Of a stretch of DNA of 6,015 nt, positions 1-6,015 are shown piece by piece (position 1 is the first letter of the stretch; the number at the start of each line of letters is the position of its first letter). The position numbers and the translations under genes are program-made. Source of the stretch: an uncultured Gammaproteobacteria bacterium (GTDB taxonomy: Bacteria > Pseudomonadota > Gammaproteobacteria > Pseudomonadales > Litorivicinaceae); NCBI GenBank assembly GCA_913062835.1, contig CAJXXD010000064.1, positions 1 through 6,015 of the forward strand. The letters run 5' to 3'. The notes below the pieces were generated by a model, which searched no databases, was not told the DNA's origin, and worked only from the letters and a program-made list of their open reading frames with translations.

Positions 1-714
1 CTGGGTATGCGCGTGGTGTTTTATGATGTGGTCTCCAAACTACCGCTTGGCAACGCCTCTCAATGCCCATCTCTGGAAGCACTTCTCGGTCAGTCTGACA
101 TCGTCTCGTTGCATGTGCCGGAACTGGCTTCGACCCAGAATCTCATGAGTCGTGAGCGCATCGCACAGATGAAGCCCAAAAGTATTTTGATCAACGCCTC
201 ACGCGGTACGGTGGTAGACATCGATGCACTGGCCGAAGCGCTGGCAGAAAAACGACTACTCGGCACTGCGGTGGACGTATTCCCTGTTGAACCGAAATCC
301 AATGACGACATCTTCGAGTCACCGCTCCGCGGGTTCGATAATGCCATTTTGACGCCACACATTGGCGGGTCGACGCAAGAAGCCCAAGAAAACATCGGCG
401 TTGAAGTGGCCGACAAATTGGTTCGTTATTCTGATAACGGGTCCACACTCACCAGTGTGAACTTCCCAGAAGTGGCGTTGCCTCCGCATCCGAACCATCA
501 TCGCTTGCTCCATGTGCATGAAAATCGGCCTGGGGTTTTGTCGGCCATCAACAGCGTGTTTGCCGCCAATTCCATCAATATCGGCTCTCAGTTTCTGCAA
601 ACTTCAGACAAGATTGGCTACGTGGTAATCGATGTCGACCGCGACTATTCTGATGTCGCACTCGAGAAGCTGTCGGAAATAGAAGGCACCATTCGGTGTC
701 GCGTGTTGTTTTAA
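1..714 (+). CDS. serA: D-3-phosphoglycerate dehydrogenase, C-terminal part (5' end outside window)
   Basis: This cytoplasmic enzyme oxidises 3-phosphoglycerate to 3-phosphohydroxypyruvate with NAD, the first step of serine synthesis. The frame is open from base 1, so the ATG at position 7 is internal. The 237 visible codons match about residues 173-410 of the 410-aa E. coli protein. Counting from codon 1, the end of the NAD-binding fold has its acidic residue at D9 (FYD). INASRGTVVD carries R68, E97 lies in FPVEP, and H120 lies in TPHIGGST. Their 29- and 23-residue spacings match E. coli R240, E269 and H292. A C-terminal ACT domain begins near residue 168. The E. coli serine-binding residues H344, N346 and N364 correspond to H173, N175 and N193, so serine feedback inhibition is likely retained (inference). 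The linker before the ACT domain is one residue longer than in E. coli. The gene ends in TAA, and the next ORF overlaps it by 19 bases. Confidence 0.97.
   Translation: MGMRVVFYDVVSKLPLGNASQCPSLEALLGQSDIVSLHVPELASTQNLMSRERIAQMKPKSILINASRGTVVDIDALAEALAEKRLLGTAVDVFPVEPKSNDDIFESPLRGFDNAILTPHIGGSTQEAQENIGVEVADKLVRYSDNGSTLTSVNFPEVALPPHPNHHRLLHVHENRPGVLSAINSVFAANSINIGSQFLQTSDKIGYVVIDVDRDYSDVALEKLSEIEGTIRCRVLF
681..686 (+). promoter_or_regulatory. Shine-Dalgarno for the overlapping lipoprotein ORF
   Basis: AGAAGG lies inside the 3' end of serA, 9 bases before the GTG at 696. It supports that GTG as a real start. No other start codon occurs in this frame between the in-frame stop at 651-653 and 696. 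The last two bases of the site also form part of a small hairpin at 685-700. Confidence 0.5.
685..700 (+). promoter_or_regulatory. Small hairpin spanning the GTG start of the lipoprotein ORF
   Basis: GGCACC (685-690) pairs with GGTGTC (695-700) around a 4-base ATTC loop: six pairs, one of them G-U. The 5' arm takes the last two bases of the SD sequence and the 3' arm contains the GTG start at 696-698. Folding would tend to block initiation, while ribosomes finishing serA would open it. That suggests translational coupling, which is inference. A U-rich stretch follows only after a gap (706-712), so this is a poor intrinsic terminator. The bases are also constrained by the serA reading frame, so the pairing may be coincidental. 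Confidence 0.35.
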
Positions 715-872
715 TTGGCCTAGTCGCCGTGTCCCTTCTCGGCTGCTCGCACGAAGGGATAGCGTGGGCAATTTATGAAAATCGGCTGAATGACTGTCGA
801 TCCAAAGCAACCGCCAGCGAGAGAAGTGACTGCCTCGAGGCGCTGGTCATCCCAGGCGCCTCAAGTCGCTGA
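696..872 (+). CDS. Putative small outer-membrane lipoprotein, 58 aa
   Basis: I do not recognise a named family, and no function is assigned. The ORF starts with GTG inside serA (+1 frame relative to it) and ends with TGA at 870-872. The N-terminus is a textbook lipoprotein signal: R3, a hydrophobic core over residues 4-15, then lipobox L14-L15-G16-C17. Cleavage before C17 would leave a lipidated mature peptide of 42 residues. Residue +2 is serine rather than aspartate, so Lol sorting to the outer membrane is expected. The mature part is polar and contains a WAIYENRL segment and two more cysteines, C34 and C46, 12 residues apart, which could form a disulfide in the periplasm. From memory, short gammaproteobacterial proteins with paired cysteines in similar ERxxC / DCL settings exist, but I cannot confirm homology. 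It is preceded by a plausible SD at 681-686 and is probably cotranscribed with serA. The main doubts are its shortness and the GTG start. Confidence 0.6.
   Translation: MSRVVLIGLVAVSLLGCSHEGIAWAIYENRLNDCRSKATASERSDCLEALVIPGASSR
814..862. repeat. Cluster of overlapping inverted repeats at the convergent gene junction
   Basis: Three mutually exclusive pairings share one central segment. GAGGCGC (837-843) pairs perfectly with GCGCCTC (856-862) and extends by TGG/CCA past one bulged G (855), closing on a 5-base loop. GCCTCGAGGC (832-841) is a perfect 10-base palindrome. CCAGCG (814-819) can pair with CGCTGG (841-846). The cluster lies within the 3' end of the lipoprotein ORF and just beyond the fba stop, where a terminator for either transcript would be expected. 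Neither strand has a T-run after the stem, so it is not a canonical intrinsic terminator. It could block read-through, protect 3' ends, or reflect chance in GC-rich coding DNA. Confidence 0.4.
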
Positions 873-880
873 GCCTCTGC

Positions 881-1945
881 TTAACTAACGCGCGGACTCA
901 ACTCACCGGCAGCATACCGTGCCGCCATCGCCTCCAAACCAATCACCTTGATTTTGGAGGCTTGACCGGCGCAGCCAAAGGCTTCGTAGCGAGCCCGAAC
1001 AATCTCAGCCATCGCCTTCGTGGCCTCTTTGAGGTACTTACGAGGGTCAAATTCAGATGGGTTCTGAGCCAGCGCGCGACGAATCGCACCGGTTGAGGCC
1101 AGACGCAAATCGGTGTCGATATTCACCTTACGAACGCCGTATTTGATGCCTTCTTGAATCTCAGACACAGGGACACCGTAGGTTTCAGGAATCTCGCCCC
1201 CGAACTCATTAATCACAGCCAACCAGTCTTGTGGCACCGAGCTTGAACCATGCATCACCAAATGGGTGTCGGGAATCCGCGCATGGATGGCTTTGATCCG
1301 ATCGATCGCCAAGATATCGCCGGTCGGTGGGCGGGTGAACTTATAGGCACCGTGCGAGGTGCCAATGGCAATGGCCAAGGCGTCAACACGGGTCGCTTTC
1401 ACAAAGTCAGCGGCCTCATCGGGGTCGGTCAACATCTGGTCGTGGGTCAGCGTGCCTTCAGCCCCTACACCATCCTCTTCACCGGCCTGCCCGGTTTCCA
1501 ACGAACCCAAGCAACCGAGCTCGCCTTCGACCGACACGCCACAAGCGTGTGCCATCTGAGTTGTCAACGCAGTCACTTCCACGTTGTATTCATAGCTCGC
1601 CGGCGTTTTTTGATCCGGCATCAACGATCCGTCCATCATCACCGATGAGAATCCCAGTTGGATCGACTGCTGACAGACATCCGGAGACGCACCATGGTCC
1701 TGATGCATACACACCGGAATGTGTGGAAACTCCTCAATCGCCGCTTCAATCAAATGCTTTAAAAAGCGGCTGCCCGCATATTTACGGGCTCCGGCAGAGG
1801 CTTGCACGATCACAGGCGCATCGACCTGGTCTGCGGCTTCCATGATGGCCCGCATCTGCTCTAAGTTATTAACGTTAAATGCCGGTACGCCATAGCCCTG
1901 TTCGGCGGCGTGATCGAGCATTTGGCGCATACTGATTAAAGCCAT
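881..1945 (-). CDS. fba: Fructose-1,6-bisphosphate aldolase, class II (Zn-dependent)
   Basis: The enzyme reversibly joins glyceraldehyde-3-phosphate and dihydroxyacetone phosphate to give fructose-1,6-bisphosphate in glycolysis, gluconeogenesis or the Calvin cycle, in the cytoplasm. The 354-aa product is full length and, from memory, nearly collinear with the Pseudomonas aldolase (class IIB, Calvin-cycle subtype). Visible motifs are HQDHG at 81-85 (catalytic D83, zinc ligand H84), VEGELG at 139-144 (zinc ligand E142), GTSHGAY at 195-201 (H198), MHGSSS at 231-236 (H232) and NIDTD at 275-279. The ATG start is fixed by the family's usual N-terminus (MALISMRQ) and by an SD sequence 5 bases upstream. 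This is the last gene of the minus-strand operon, 9 bases after pgk. Its stop lies 8 bases from that of the converging small ORF. The subtype name does not imply autotrophy, since heterotrophic pseudomonads carry it too. Confidence 0.98.
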   Translation of the reverse strand: MALISMRQMLDHAAEQGYGVPAFNVNNLEQMRAIMEAADQVDAPVIVQASAGARKYAGSRFLKHLIEAAIEEFPHIPVCMHQDHGASPDVCQQSIQLGFSSVMMDGSLMPDQKTPASYEYNVEVTALTTQMAHACGVSVEGELGCLGSLETGQAGEEDGVGAEGTLTHDQMLTDPDEAADFVKATRVDALAIAIGTSHGAYKFTRPPTGDILAIDRIKAIHARIPDTHLVMHGSSSVPQDWLAVINEFGGEIPETYGVPVSEIQEGIKYGVRKVNIDTDLRLASTGAIRRALAQNPSEFDPRKYLKEATKAMAEIVRARYEAFGCAGQASKIKVIGLEAMAARYAAGELSPRVS

Positions 1946-1950
1946 ATCGA

Positions 1951-1956
1951 CTCCTT
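1951..1956 (-). promoter_or_regulatory. Shine-Dalgarno of fba, overlapping the pgk stop codon
   Basis: On the minus strand AAGGAG lies 5 bases before the fba ATG. Its first two bases are the last two of the pgk TAA stop codon. This favours reuse of terminating pgk ribosomes and so balanced synthesis of the two enzymes (inference). Confidence 0.8.
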
Positions 1957-3112
1957 ATTTCATACTGCGAGATTTAAGCATCGCCACCGCAGGCAGTTCC
2001 TTACCCTCAACAAACTCAAGGAAAGCACCGCCCCCAGTGGAGATATAACTGATTTGGTCGGCCACGCCGAACTGATCGATGGCGGCCAGCGTATCGCCCC
2101 CGCCAGCCAAGCTGAATGCGTCACTGCCAGCAATGGCGCGAGCCAATGCCTCGGTTCCCGCCGCAAACTGCGGGAACTCAAAAACACCCACCGGCCCATT
2201 CCACAGCACAGTCTTTGCCTTGGCCATCAGTCCGGCATAGGACGCCGCGGTCTCTGGACCCACATCGAGAATCATGTCCCCGTCATCCACATCTTGGACC
2301 GATTTCACGGTGGCTGATGCCTCAGCACTGAATTCGGACGCGACCACCACATCCACAGGCAGTGGCACATCGACTCGACCCATTAATCCTTTGGCGGTTT
2401 CAATCAGATCCGCTTCCATCAGCGACTGGCCGACGTTATACCCCGCAGCCGCTAAAAACGTGTTGGCAATCCCGCCGCCGACCAAAATCTGATCAACTCG
2501 GTTGGCTAGCTCATTCAACACATCCAATTTGGTGGATACTTTGGAGCCGCCAACAATCGCCACTGCAGGCCGTGCTGGATTCGCCAATGCCTTACTCAGG
2601 GCGTCCAACTCAGCCGCCATCAGGGGCCCGGCTGCCACTTCAGTGGCCAGCAATCCAACGCCATGAGTTGAGGCCTGCGCCCGGTGAGCGGTACCAAAGG
2701 CATCCATCACATAGAGGTCGCATAGGTTCGCCATTTTCTGCGCAAGCGCGGGGTCGTCTTTCTTCTCACCTTTCAGGTAACGAACGTTTTCCAACAGCAC
2801 CAAGGGTTCGGTTTGTTCAAACCCATCGATCCAGTCAGAGATCAAAGGCACAGGACGATTCAACTTATCAGACAACACCTGGGCCACTGGAGCCAAGCTG
2901 TACTCGGGTTCACACGCACCCTCTTCCGGGCGGCCCAAATGACTCATCACAGCCACCGACGCACCTGCCTCAATCAGCCGCGTAAGCGTCGGCAATGCGG
3001 CATCGATCCGCGCGGTGGAAGCCACTTGTCCGTTTTTGACGGGCACATTGAGATCCTGACGAACCAAGACTCGACGTCCTGTCAGCGCCACATCCGACAA
3101 TGTTTTGATCAT
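1955..3112 (-). CDS. pgk: Phosphoglycerate kinase
   Basis: This cytoplasmic kinase interconverts 1,3-bisphosphoglycerate plus ADP and 3-phosphoglycerate plus ATP. The 385-aa product is of normal bacterial length (E. coli has 387). The N-terminal substrate domain shows RQDLNVP (18-24), SHLGRP (57-62), ENVRY (108-112) and [11 protein letters not shown] (138-148). The C-terminal nucleotide domain shows [12 protein letters not shown] (188-199), NGPVGVFE (305-312), GGGDT (337-341) and STGGGAFLE (358-366). No expected motif is missing. The ATG overlaps the stop of the upstream GAPDH gene as ATGA, and a strong SD sequence lies 4 bases before it. Its substrate is the product of the GAPDH encoded just upstream, and its product is the substrate of SerA encoded on the converging strand. 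Confidence 0.98.
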   Translation of the reverse strand: MIKTLSDVALTGRRVLVRQDLNVPVKNGQVASTARIDAALPTLTRLIEAGASVAVMSHLGRPEEGACEPEYSLAPVAQVLSDKLNRPVPLISDWIDGFEQTEPLVLLENVRYLKGEKKDDPALAQKMANLCDLYVMDAFGTAHRAQASTHGVGLLATEVAAGPLMAAELDALSKALANPARPAVAIVGGSKVSTKLDVLNELANRVDQILVGGGIANTFLAAAGYNVGQSLMEADLIETAKGLMGRVDVPLPVDVVVASEFSAEASATVKSVQDVDDGDMILDVGPETAASYAGLMAKAKTVLWNGPVGVFEFPQFAAGTEALARAIAGSDAFSLAGGGDTLAAIDQFGVADQISYISTGGGAFLEFVEGKELPAVAMLKSRSMK

Positions 3113-4131
3113 ATGTCCTCCCTTGAGATCGACTGCCAGTGCAATAACAAATCAACGACCCGATTGGAGTAACCCCATTCGTTGTCATACCAAAACAGTA
3201 ATTTGACCAGACGGCCATTCACCATCAGTTGAGTGGCATCAAAAATCGAGGATGCCGGATGATGGTTAAAATCAATGGAGACCAAGGGCTCCTCATTGAC
3301 ACTGAATAACCCGCCTTGAATTTGCGACCACCGAGTCATCGCCTCGAGAATTTCAGGTTCGGTCACCTCACGATCCATCAACACCGTCAGATCGACACAG
3401 GATACGTTTTGCGTCGGCACACGCATCGAGAAGCCTTGAATCCGACCACTTAATTCGGGCATCACCCACTCCAATGCCCGAATGGCATTGGTGGATGTCG
3501 GGATCATCGAGCTGTGGGCGGAGCGGCCTCGACGCAGATCGCGGTGCGCGCTGTCGATCAGCACCTGGTCGTTGGTCACCGCGTGAATCGTGGTATAGAA
3601 CCCTTGCTCAATCTGCATGGTATGCCCAAGACCGGCCACGCCAATGGCCAAACAGTTGGTGGTACAGCTGGCCGCCGAAACGATGCGATCGTTCTCGGTC
3701 ATCGCTAAATGATTCAATCCATAGACCACAGTGCGGTCGACATCGGGGCCACCCGGCGCGCCGATCAGCACCCGAGGCGCACCGGCCTGCATGTGCGCTT
3801 CACCGCCGGCTCGCGTCGCAAATCGCCCGGAACTCTCCAGAACCACGTCCACTGGCACTTCGCTGTAATCAATATCCGCCGGACTGCCTTGATGGCTCAA
3901 TTGGATAGGACGGCCATTTAAGAGATAACCGCCATGGGGATCTTTTTGAAATAATCGCTCAGATCGGCCATGCGTCGAGTCGTAATGGGTCAGGTGCACT
4001 AGGCTGTCCGCGTCGGCCGGGTCATTGATCAGTACCGGTTGAATCCGATCGAGCAGGCCGCGCTCGGCAAGCGCTCGCACCACACACCGTCCAATGCGGC
4101 CATAGCCATTGATGCCGAGCCGCCACGCCAA
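3109..4131 (-). CDS. gap: Glyceraldehyde-3-phosphate dehydrogenase family protein (Gap, possibly Epd)
   Basis: The family oxidatively phosphorylates glyceraldehyde-3-phosphate to 1,3-bisphosphoglycerate; the Epd branch oxidises erythrose-4-phosphate for vitamin B6 synthesis. The 340-aa product has the NAD-binding INGYGRIGR (7-15), the NAD-favouring acidic D37 in INDP, nucleophile C156 in AASCTTNC, general base H183 in [17 protein letters not shown] (198-205) and [10 protein letters not shown] (315-324). The last motif and [12 protein letters not shown] favour Gap. VVYGLNH, DFNHHP and the operon position (E. coli has epd-pgk-fbaA) recall Epd. The segment usually GPH in NAD-specific enzymes is SAH (194-196), so coenzyme preference is uncertain. 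The start is TTG, 2 bases after the tkt stop. It gives the family's normal N-terminal length, and the only in-frame alternative upstream is a stop codon. Membership of the family is secure; the choice between Gap and Epd is not. Confidence 0.93.
   Translation of the reverse strand: MAWRLGINGYGRIGRCVVRALAERGLLDRIQPVLINDPADADSLVHLTHYDSTHGRSERLFQKDPHGGYLLNGRPIQLSHQGSPADIDYSEVPVDVVLESSGRFATRAGGEAHMQAGAPRVLIGAPGGPDVDRTVVYGLNHLAMTENDRIVSAASCTTNCLAIGVAGLGHTMQIEQGFYTTIHAVTNDQVLIDSAHRDLRRGRSAHSSMIPTSTNAIRALEWVMPELSGRIQGFSMRVPTQNVSCVDLTVLMDREVTEPEILEAMTRWSQIQGGLFSVNEEPLVSIDFNHHPASSIFDATQLMVNGRLVKLLFWYDNEWGYSNRVVDLLLHWQSISREDI
3117..3122 (-). promoter_or_regulatory. Shine-Dalgarno of pgk inside the end of gap
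   Basis: On the minus strand GGGAGG lies 4 bases before the pgk ATG. It falls in the codons for S-R-E near the GAPDH C-terminus. Together with the ATGA stop/start overlap at 3109-3112 it points to translational coupling of gap and pgk. Confidence 0.8.
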
Positions 4132-4145
4132 GATTAAAGCGCCTT
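4129..4145 (-). promoter_or_regulatory. tkt-gap junction: TAA, two bases, then TTG start with weak SD
   Basis: On the minus strand the junction reads TAA-TC-TTG. A weak AAGG (4145-4142) precedes the TTG by 10 bases. An in-frame TAA lies four codons upstream of the TTG, and no ATG or GTG occurs between them. The TTG is therefore the only ordinary start that preserves the dinucleotide-binding N-terminus. Initiation probably depends on ribosomes finishing tkt. Confidence 0.65.
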
Positions 4146-6015
4146 AGCGCGTGTCACCACGTGCTCAACAGTGAAACCAAAGTGCGCCATCACCGCATTG
4201 CCTGGACCGGATTCACCAAAGCTCGCCATGCCCACCACATCGCCTGCCAAGCCCACATATTTGTACCAACCATCGGGATGGCCCGCCTCAATCGCAAGGC
4301 GCTTCACACAGGAAGAGGGCAATACGTGCTCGCGATAGGTCGCATCTTGCGCATCAAAGCGAGACGTTGAGGGCATAGATACCACGCGCACAGAAGGCCC
4401 AATGGCTTCTGCCGCCGCCATAGCCAATTCCACCTCACTGCCGGTGGCAATCAAAATCAATTCAGGTGCACCGACCGAGTCTTTCAGGACGTAGCCACCT
4501 CGGGCAATATCGGCCACCTGCGCGTCTGTACGTGGCTGATTGGTCAACCCTTGACGCGACAACGCCAAGGCCGTTGGGCCAGCTTGAGCCACCGCCTCAC
4601 GCCAGGCCACAAACGTTTCTGTCGTGTCGCACGGCCGCCAGGTGGTCAGCCCCGGGGTCGCGCGAAGGCTCGCCAATTGTTCGACCGGCTGGTGAGTCGG
4701 GCCATCTTCTCCGAGACCGATAGAGTCGTGGGTAAACACATAGATGACTCGTTGCTTCATTAATGCCGCCATCCGCACCGCATTGCGGGCGTATTCCATG
4801 AAAATCAGGAAGGTGCCACCGAATGGCAAGAGACCGCCGTGCAAGGCAATACCATTCATCATGGCGCACATCGCAAATTCACGGACTCCGTAATGCACAT
4901 AGTTGCCACCCGGATTGTCTCGGCTGTTGGCCGCACACTCAGGCCAAACGGTTAGGTTGGAATGGCCCAGATCGGCGGATCCACCAAGAATCTCAGGAAA
5001 CACAGACGTCACCGCAGCAATCGCATCCTGAGACGCTTTACGGGTCGCCAATTTGGGTGAGTCAGCCTGTGATTGGGCGATAGCCGCATCCAAGTGTGCC
5101 AGGGCATCTTCGGGCAGCTCACCTGCCATACGACGGGTGAATTCAGCCGCCTCCTCTGGATACTTCGACTGATACTTACTAAAGACCGCATTCCATTCGG
5201 CCTCAGCGGCAGCCCCGGACGCCTTGGCATCCCATGCATCGCGGATGTCTTCTGGCACCTCAAAAGGGCCGTGATCCCATGCCAAAGCGGCGCGCGTCGC
5301 CGCGATTTCATCTGCACCGAGCGGTGCACCGTGGGTCTTTTCGCTGCCGGCTAAATTAGGCGAACCAAACCCGATCACCGTACGGCAACAAATCAATGTC
5401 GGACGATCCAACGTTTGGCGCGCTGTTTTCAGCGCCATCGCCACTTCCTCGGGGTCGTGGCCGTCAACTGAGCGGATCACTTGCCAACCGTAGGACTCGA
5501 ATCGAGCCGGGGTGTCATCACTAAACCACCCACGAACATCGCCATCAATCGAAATGCCGTTGTCGTCGTAGAAAACAATCAACTTACCGAGGCCCAAGGT
5601 CCCCGCCAACGAACAGGCCTCATGACTCACGCCTTCCATGAGACATCCATCCCCGGCAAAACAGTAAGTGTAATGGTCTACGATCGACAGATCGTCTTTG
5701 TTGAATTGTGCCGCTAAAGTGCGCTCAGCCAATGCCATGCCAACCGCATTTGCCAATCCCTGACCTAGAGGGCCGGTGGTGGTCTCCACCCCAGCAGTGT
5801 ACCCATACTCCGGATGCCCCGGCGTTCTGGAGTGGAGCTGTCGAAACGCCTTAAGGTCGTCTAGGGTGACGTCGTAACCGGTCAAATGCAGCAAAGAGTA
5901 AATCAGCATCGAACCATGGCCGTTTGACAGCACAAAACGGTCGCGATCTGCCCAGTCGGGGTTGGCTGGATTGTGCTTTAACACATCACGCCACAGGACT
6001 TCCGCAATATCAGCC
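4134..6015 (-). CDS. tkt: Transketolase, lacking about 33 N-terminal residues at window edge
   Basis: This thiamine-diphosphate enzyme moves two-carbon units between ketose and aldose phosphates in the non-oxidative pentose phosphate pathway and the Calvin cycle. The frame is open to the right edge; 626 residues are visible and align with E. coli TktA from about residue 34, giving a normal total near 660. Counting from the first full codon, these are seen: NGHGS with H33 (E. coli H66), the ThDP motif from GDG at 121-123 to the YDDN segment near 149-152, THGAPLG with H228 (H261), R325 (R358), S352 (S385), catalytic E379 in GVREF (E411), D437 and H441 in [10 protein letters not shown] (D469, H473) and R487 (R520). 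The conserved N-terminal H26 lies outside. The GTG at 5984 is an internal valine codon, not the start. This is the first visible gene of the operon; its promoter is beyond the window. Confidence 0.97.
   Translation of the reverse strand, partial: ADIAEVLWRDVLKHNPANPDWADRDRFVLSNGHGSMLIYSLLHLTGYDVTLDDLKAFRQLHSRTPGHPEYGYTAGVETTTGPLGQGLANAVGMALAERTLAAQFNKDDLSIVDHYTYCFAGDGCLMEGVSHEACSLAGTLGLGKLIVFYDDNGISIDGDVRGWFSDDTPARFESYGWQVIRSVDGHDPEEVAMALKTARQTLDRPTLICCRTVIGFGSPNLAGSEKTHGAPLGADEIAATRAALAWDHGPFEVPEDIRDAWDAKASGAAAEAEWNAVFSKYQSKYPEEAAEFTRRMAGELPEDALAHLDAAIAQSQADSPKLATRKASQDAIAAVTSVFPEILGGSADLGHSNLTVWPECAANSRDNPGGNYVHYGVREFAMCAMMNGIALHGGLLPFGGTFLIFMEYARNAVRMAALMKQRVIYVFTHDSIGLGEDGPTHQPVEQLASLRATPGLTTWRPCDTTETFVAWREAVAQAGPTALALSRQGLTNQPRTDAQVADIARGGYVLKDSVGAPELILIATGSEVELAMAAAEAIGPSVRVVSMPSTSRFDAQDATYREHVLPSSCVKRLAIEAGHPDGWYKYVGLAGDVVGMASFGESGPGNAVMAHFGFTVEHVVTRAKAL

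Larger units (their letters stand above)
881..6015 (-). other. tkt-gap-pgk-fba operon
   Basis: Four minus-strand genes are separated by 2 bp, minus 4 bp and 9 bp, with SD sequences buried in the preceding genes and no room for internal terminators. They are very likely one transcript, read tkt first and fba last. The order matches, from memory, the clusters of pseudomonads and many other gammaproteobacteria. Some relatives have pyk between pgk and fba; here it is absent. E. coli has epd-pgk-fbaA, with tktA and serA in the same chromosomal region. Confidence 0.85.

Noticed and set aside
7..9. ATG as the serA start
   Set aside because: It falls in the middle of the NAD-binding domain. The frame is open to base 1 and the protein would lack half the enzyme.
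700..716. Intrinsic terminator for serA (hairpin 685-700 plus T-rich stretch)
   Set aside because: The T-rich segment does not directly follow the stem, the stem is only six pairs, and the region contains a plausible translation start.
1250..1648. 132-codon plus-strand open frame
   Set aside because: It is antisense to the conserved core of fba and has no family resemblance or gene-like context.
881..1945. Evidence for autotrophy from the Calvin-cycle aldolase subtype
   Set aside because: The same aldolase subtype and tkt-gap-pgk-fba order occur in heterotrophic gammaproteobacteria, and no RuBisCO or phosphoribulokinase gene is present here.
2362..2985. 207-codon plus-strand open frame
   Set aside because: It lies wholly antisense to pgk, whose motifs are all intact. 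The translation is rich in P, R, S and Q, has no recognisable domain, and looks like a shadow frame.
3474..3908. 144-codon plus-strand open frame
   Set aside because: It is antisense to the catalytic region of gap, with an Arg/Ser/Trp-rich translation and no supporting context.
5982..5984. GTG as a possible start of tkt
   Set aside because: The frame continues upstream to the window edge with conserved transketolase sequence (IAEVLWRD), so this is an internal valine.

Overview
The window looks like ordinary chromosomal DNA from a gammaproteobacterium of moderate to fairly high GC (judged by eye, not computed). The central-carbon enzymes closely resemble remembered Escherichia and Pseudomonas versions: a short SerA with a C-terminal ACT domain, a 354-aa class II aldolase of the Pseudomonas / Calvin-cycle subtype, and the gene order tkt-gap-pgk-fba. 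I see no mobile element, CRISPR array, tRNA, rRNA or phage-like sequence, and cannot name a genus.

Layout. Positions 1-714 (+) hold the 3' part of serA (D-3-phosphoglycerate dehydrogenase), cut off by the left edge. Overlapping its last 19 bases is a short, easily missed ORF at 696-872 (+). It encodes a 58-aa putative lipoprotein with a clean lipobox and its own Shine-Dalgarno (SD) sequence. Eight bases after its stop, the minus-strand operon ends convergently. Read in the direction of transcription, that operon is tkt (6015-4134, N-terminus off the right edge), gap/epd-like (4131-3109), pgk (3112-1955) and fba (1945-881). The junctions are very tight: 2 bp, a 4-bp ATGA overlap, then 9 bp, with SD sequences inside the upstream genes. 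No promoter for either transcription unit lies in the window.

How the genes work together. Fba makes or uses fructose-1,6-bisphosphate from the triose phosphates. The GAPDH-family enzyme and Pgk interconvert glyceraldehyde-3-phosphate and 3-phosphoglycerate. Transketolase links the triose, tetrose, pentose and hexose phosphates. SerA, on the converging strand, draws 3-phosphoglycerate into serine synthesis. The same genes serve lower glycolysis/gluconeogenesis, the non-oxidative pentose phosphate pathway and, in autotrophs, the Calvin cycle. No RuBisCO or phosphoribulokinase is visible, so autotrophy cannot be inferred.

Points worth a second look are the overlapping small lipoprotein gene, a hairpin over its start codon, a cluster of competing inverted repeats at the convergent junction, the TTG start of the GAPDH gene, and the mixed Gap/Epd character of that enzyme. 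I did not find convincing evidence of an undescribed multi-gene system.
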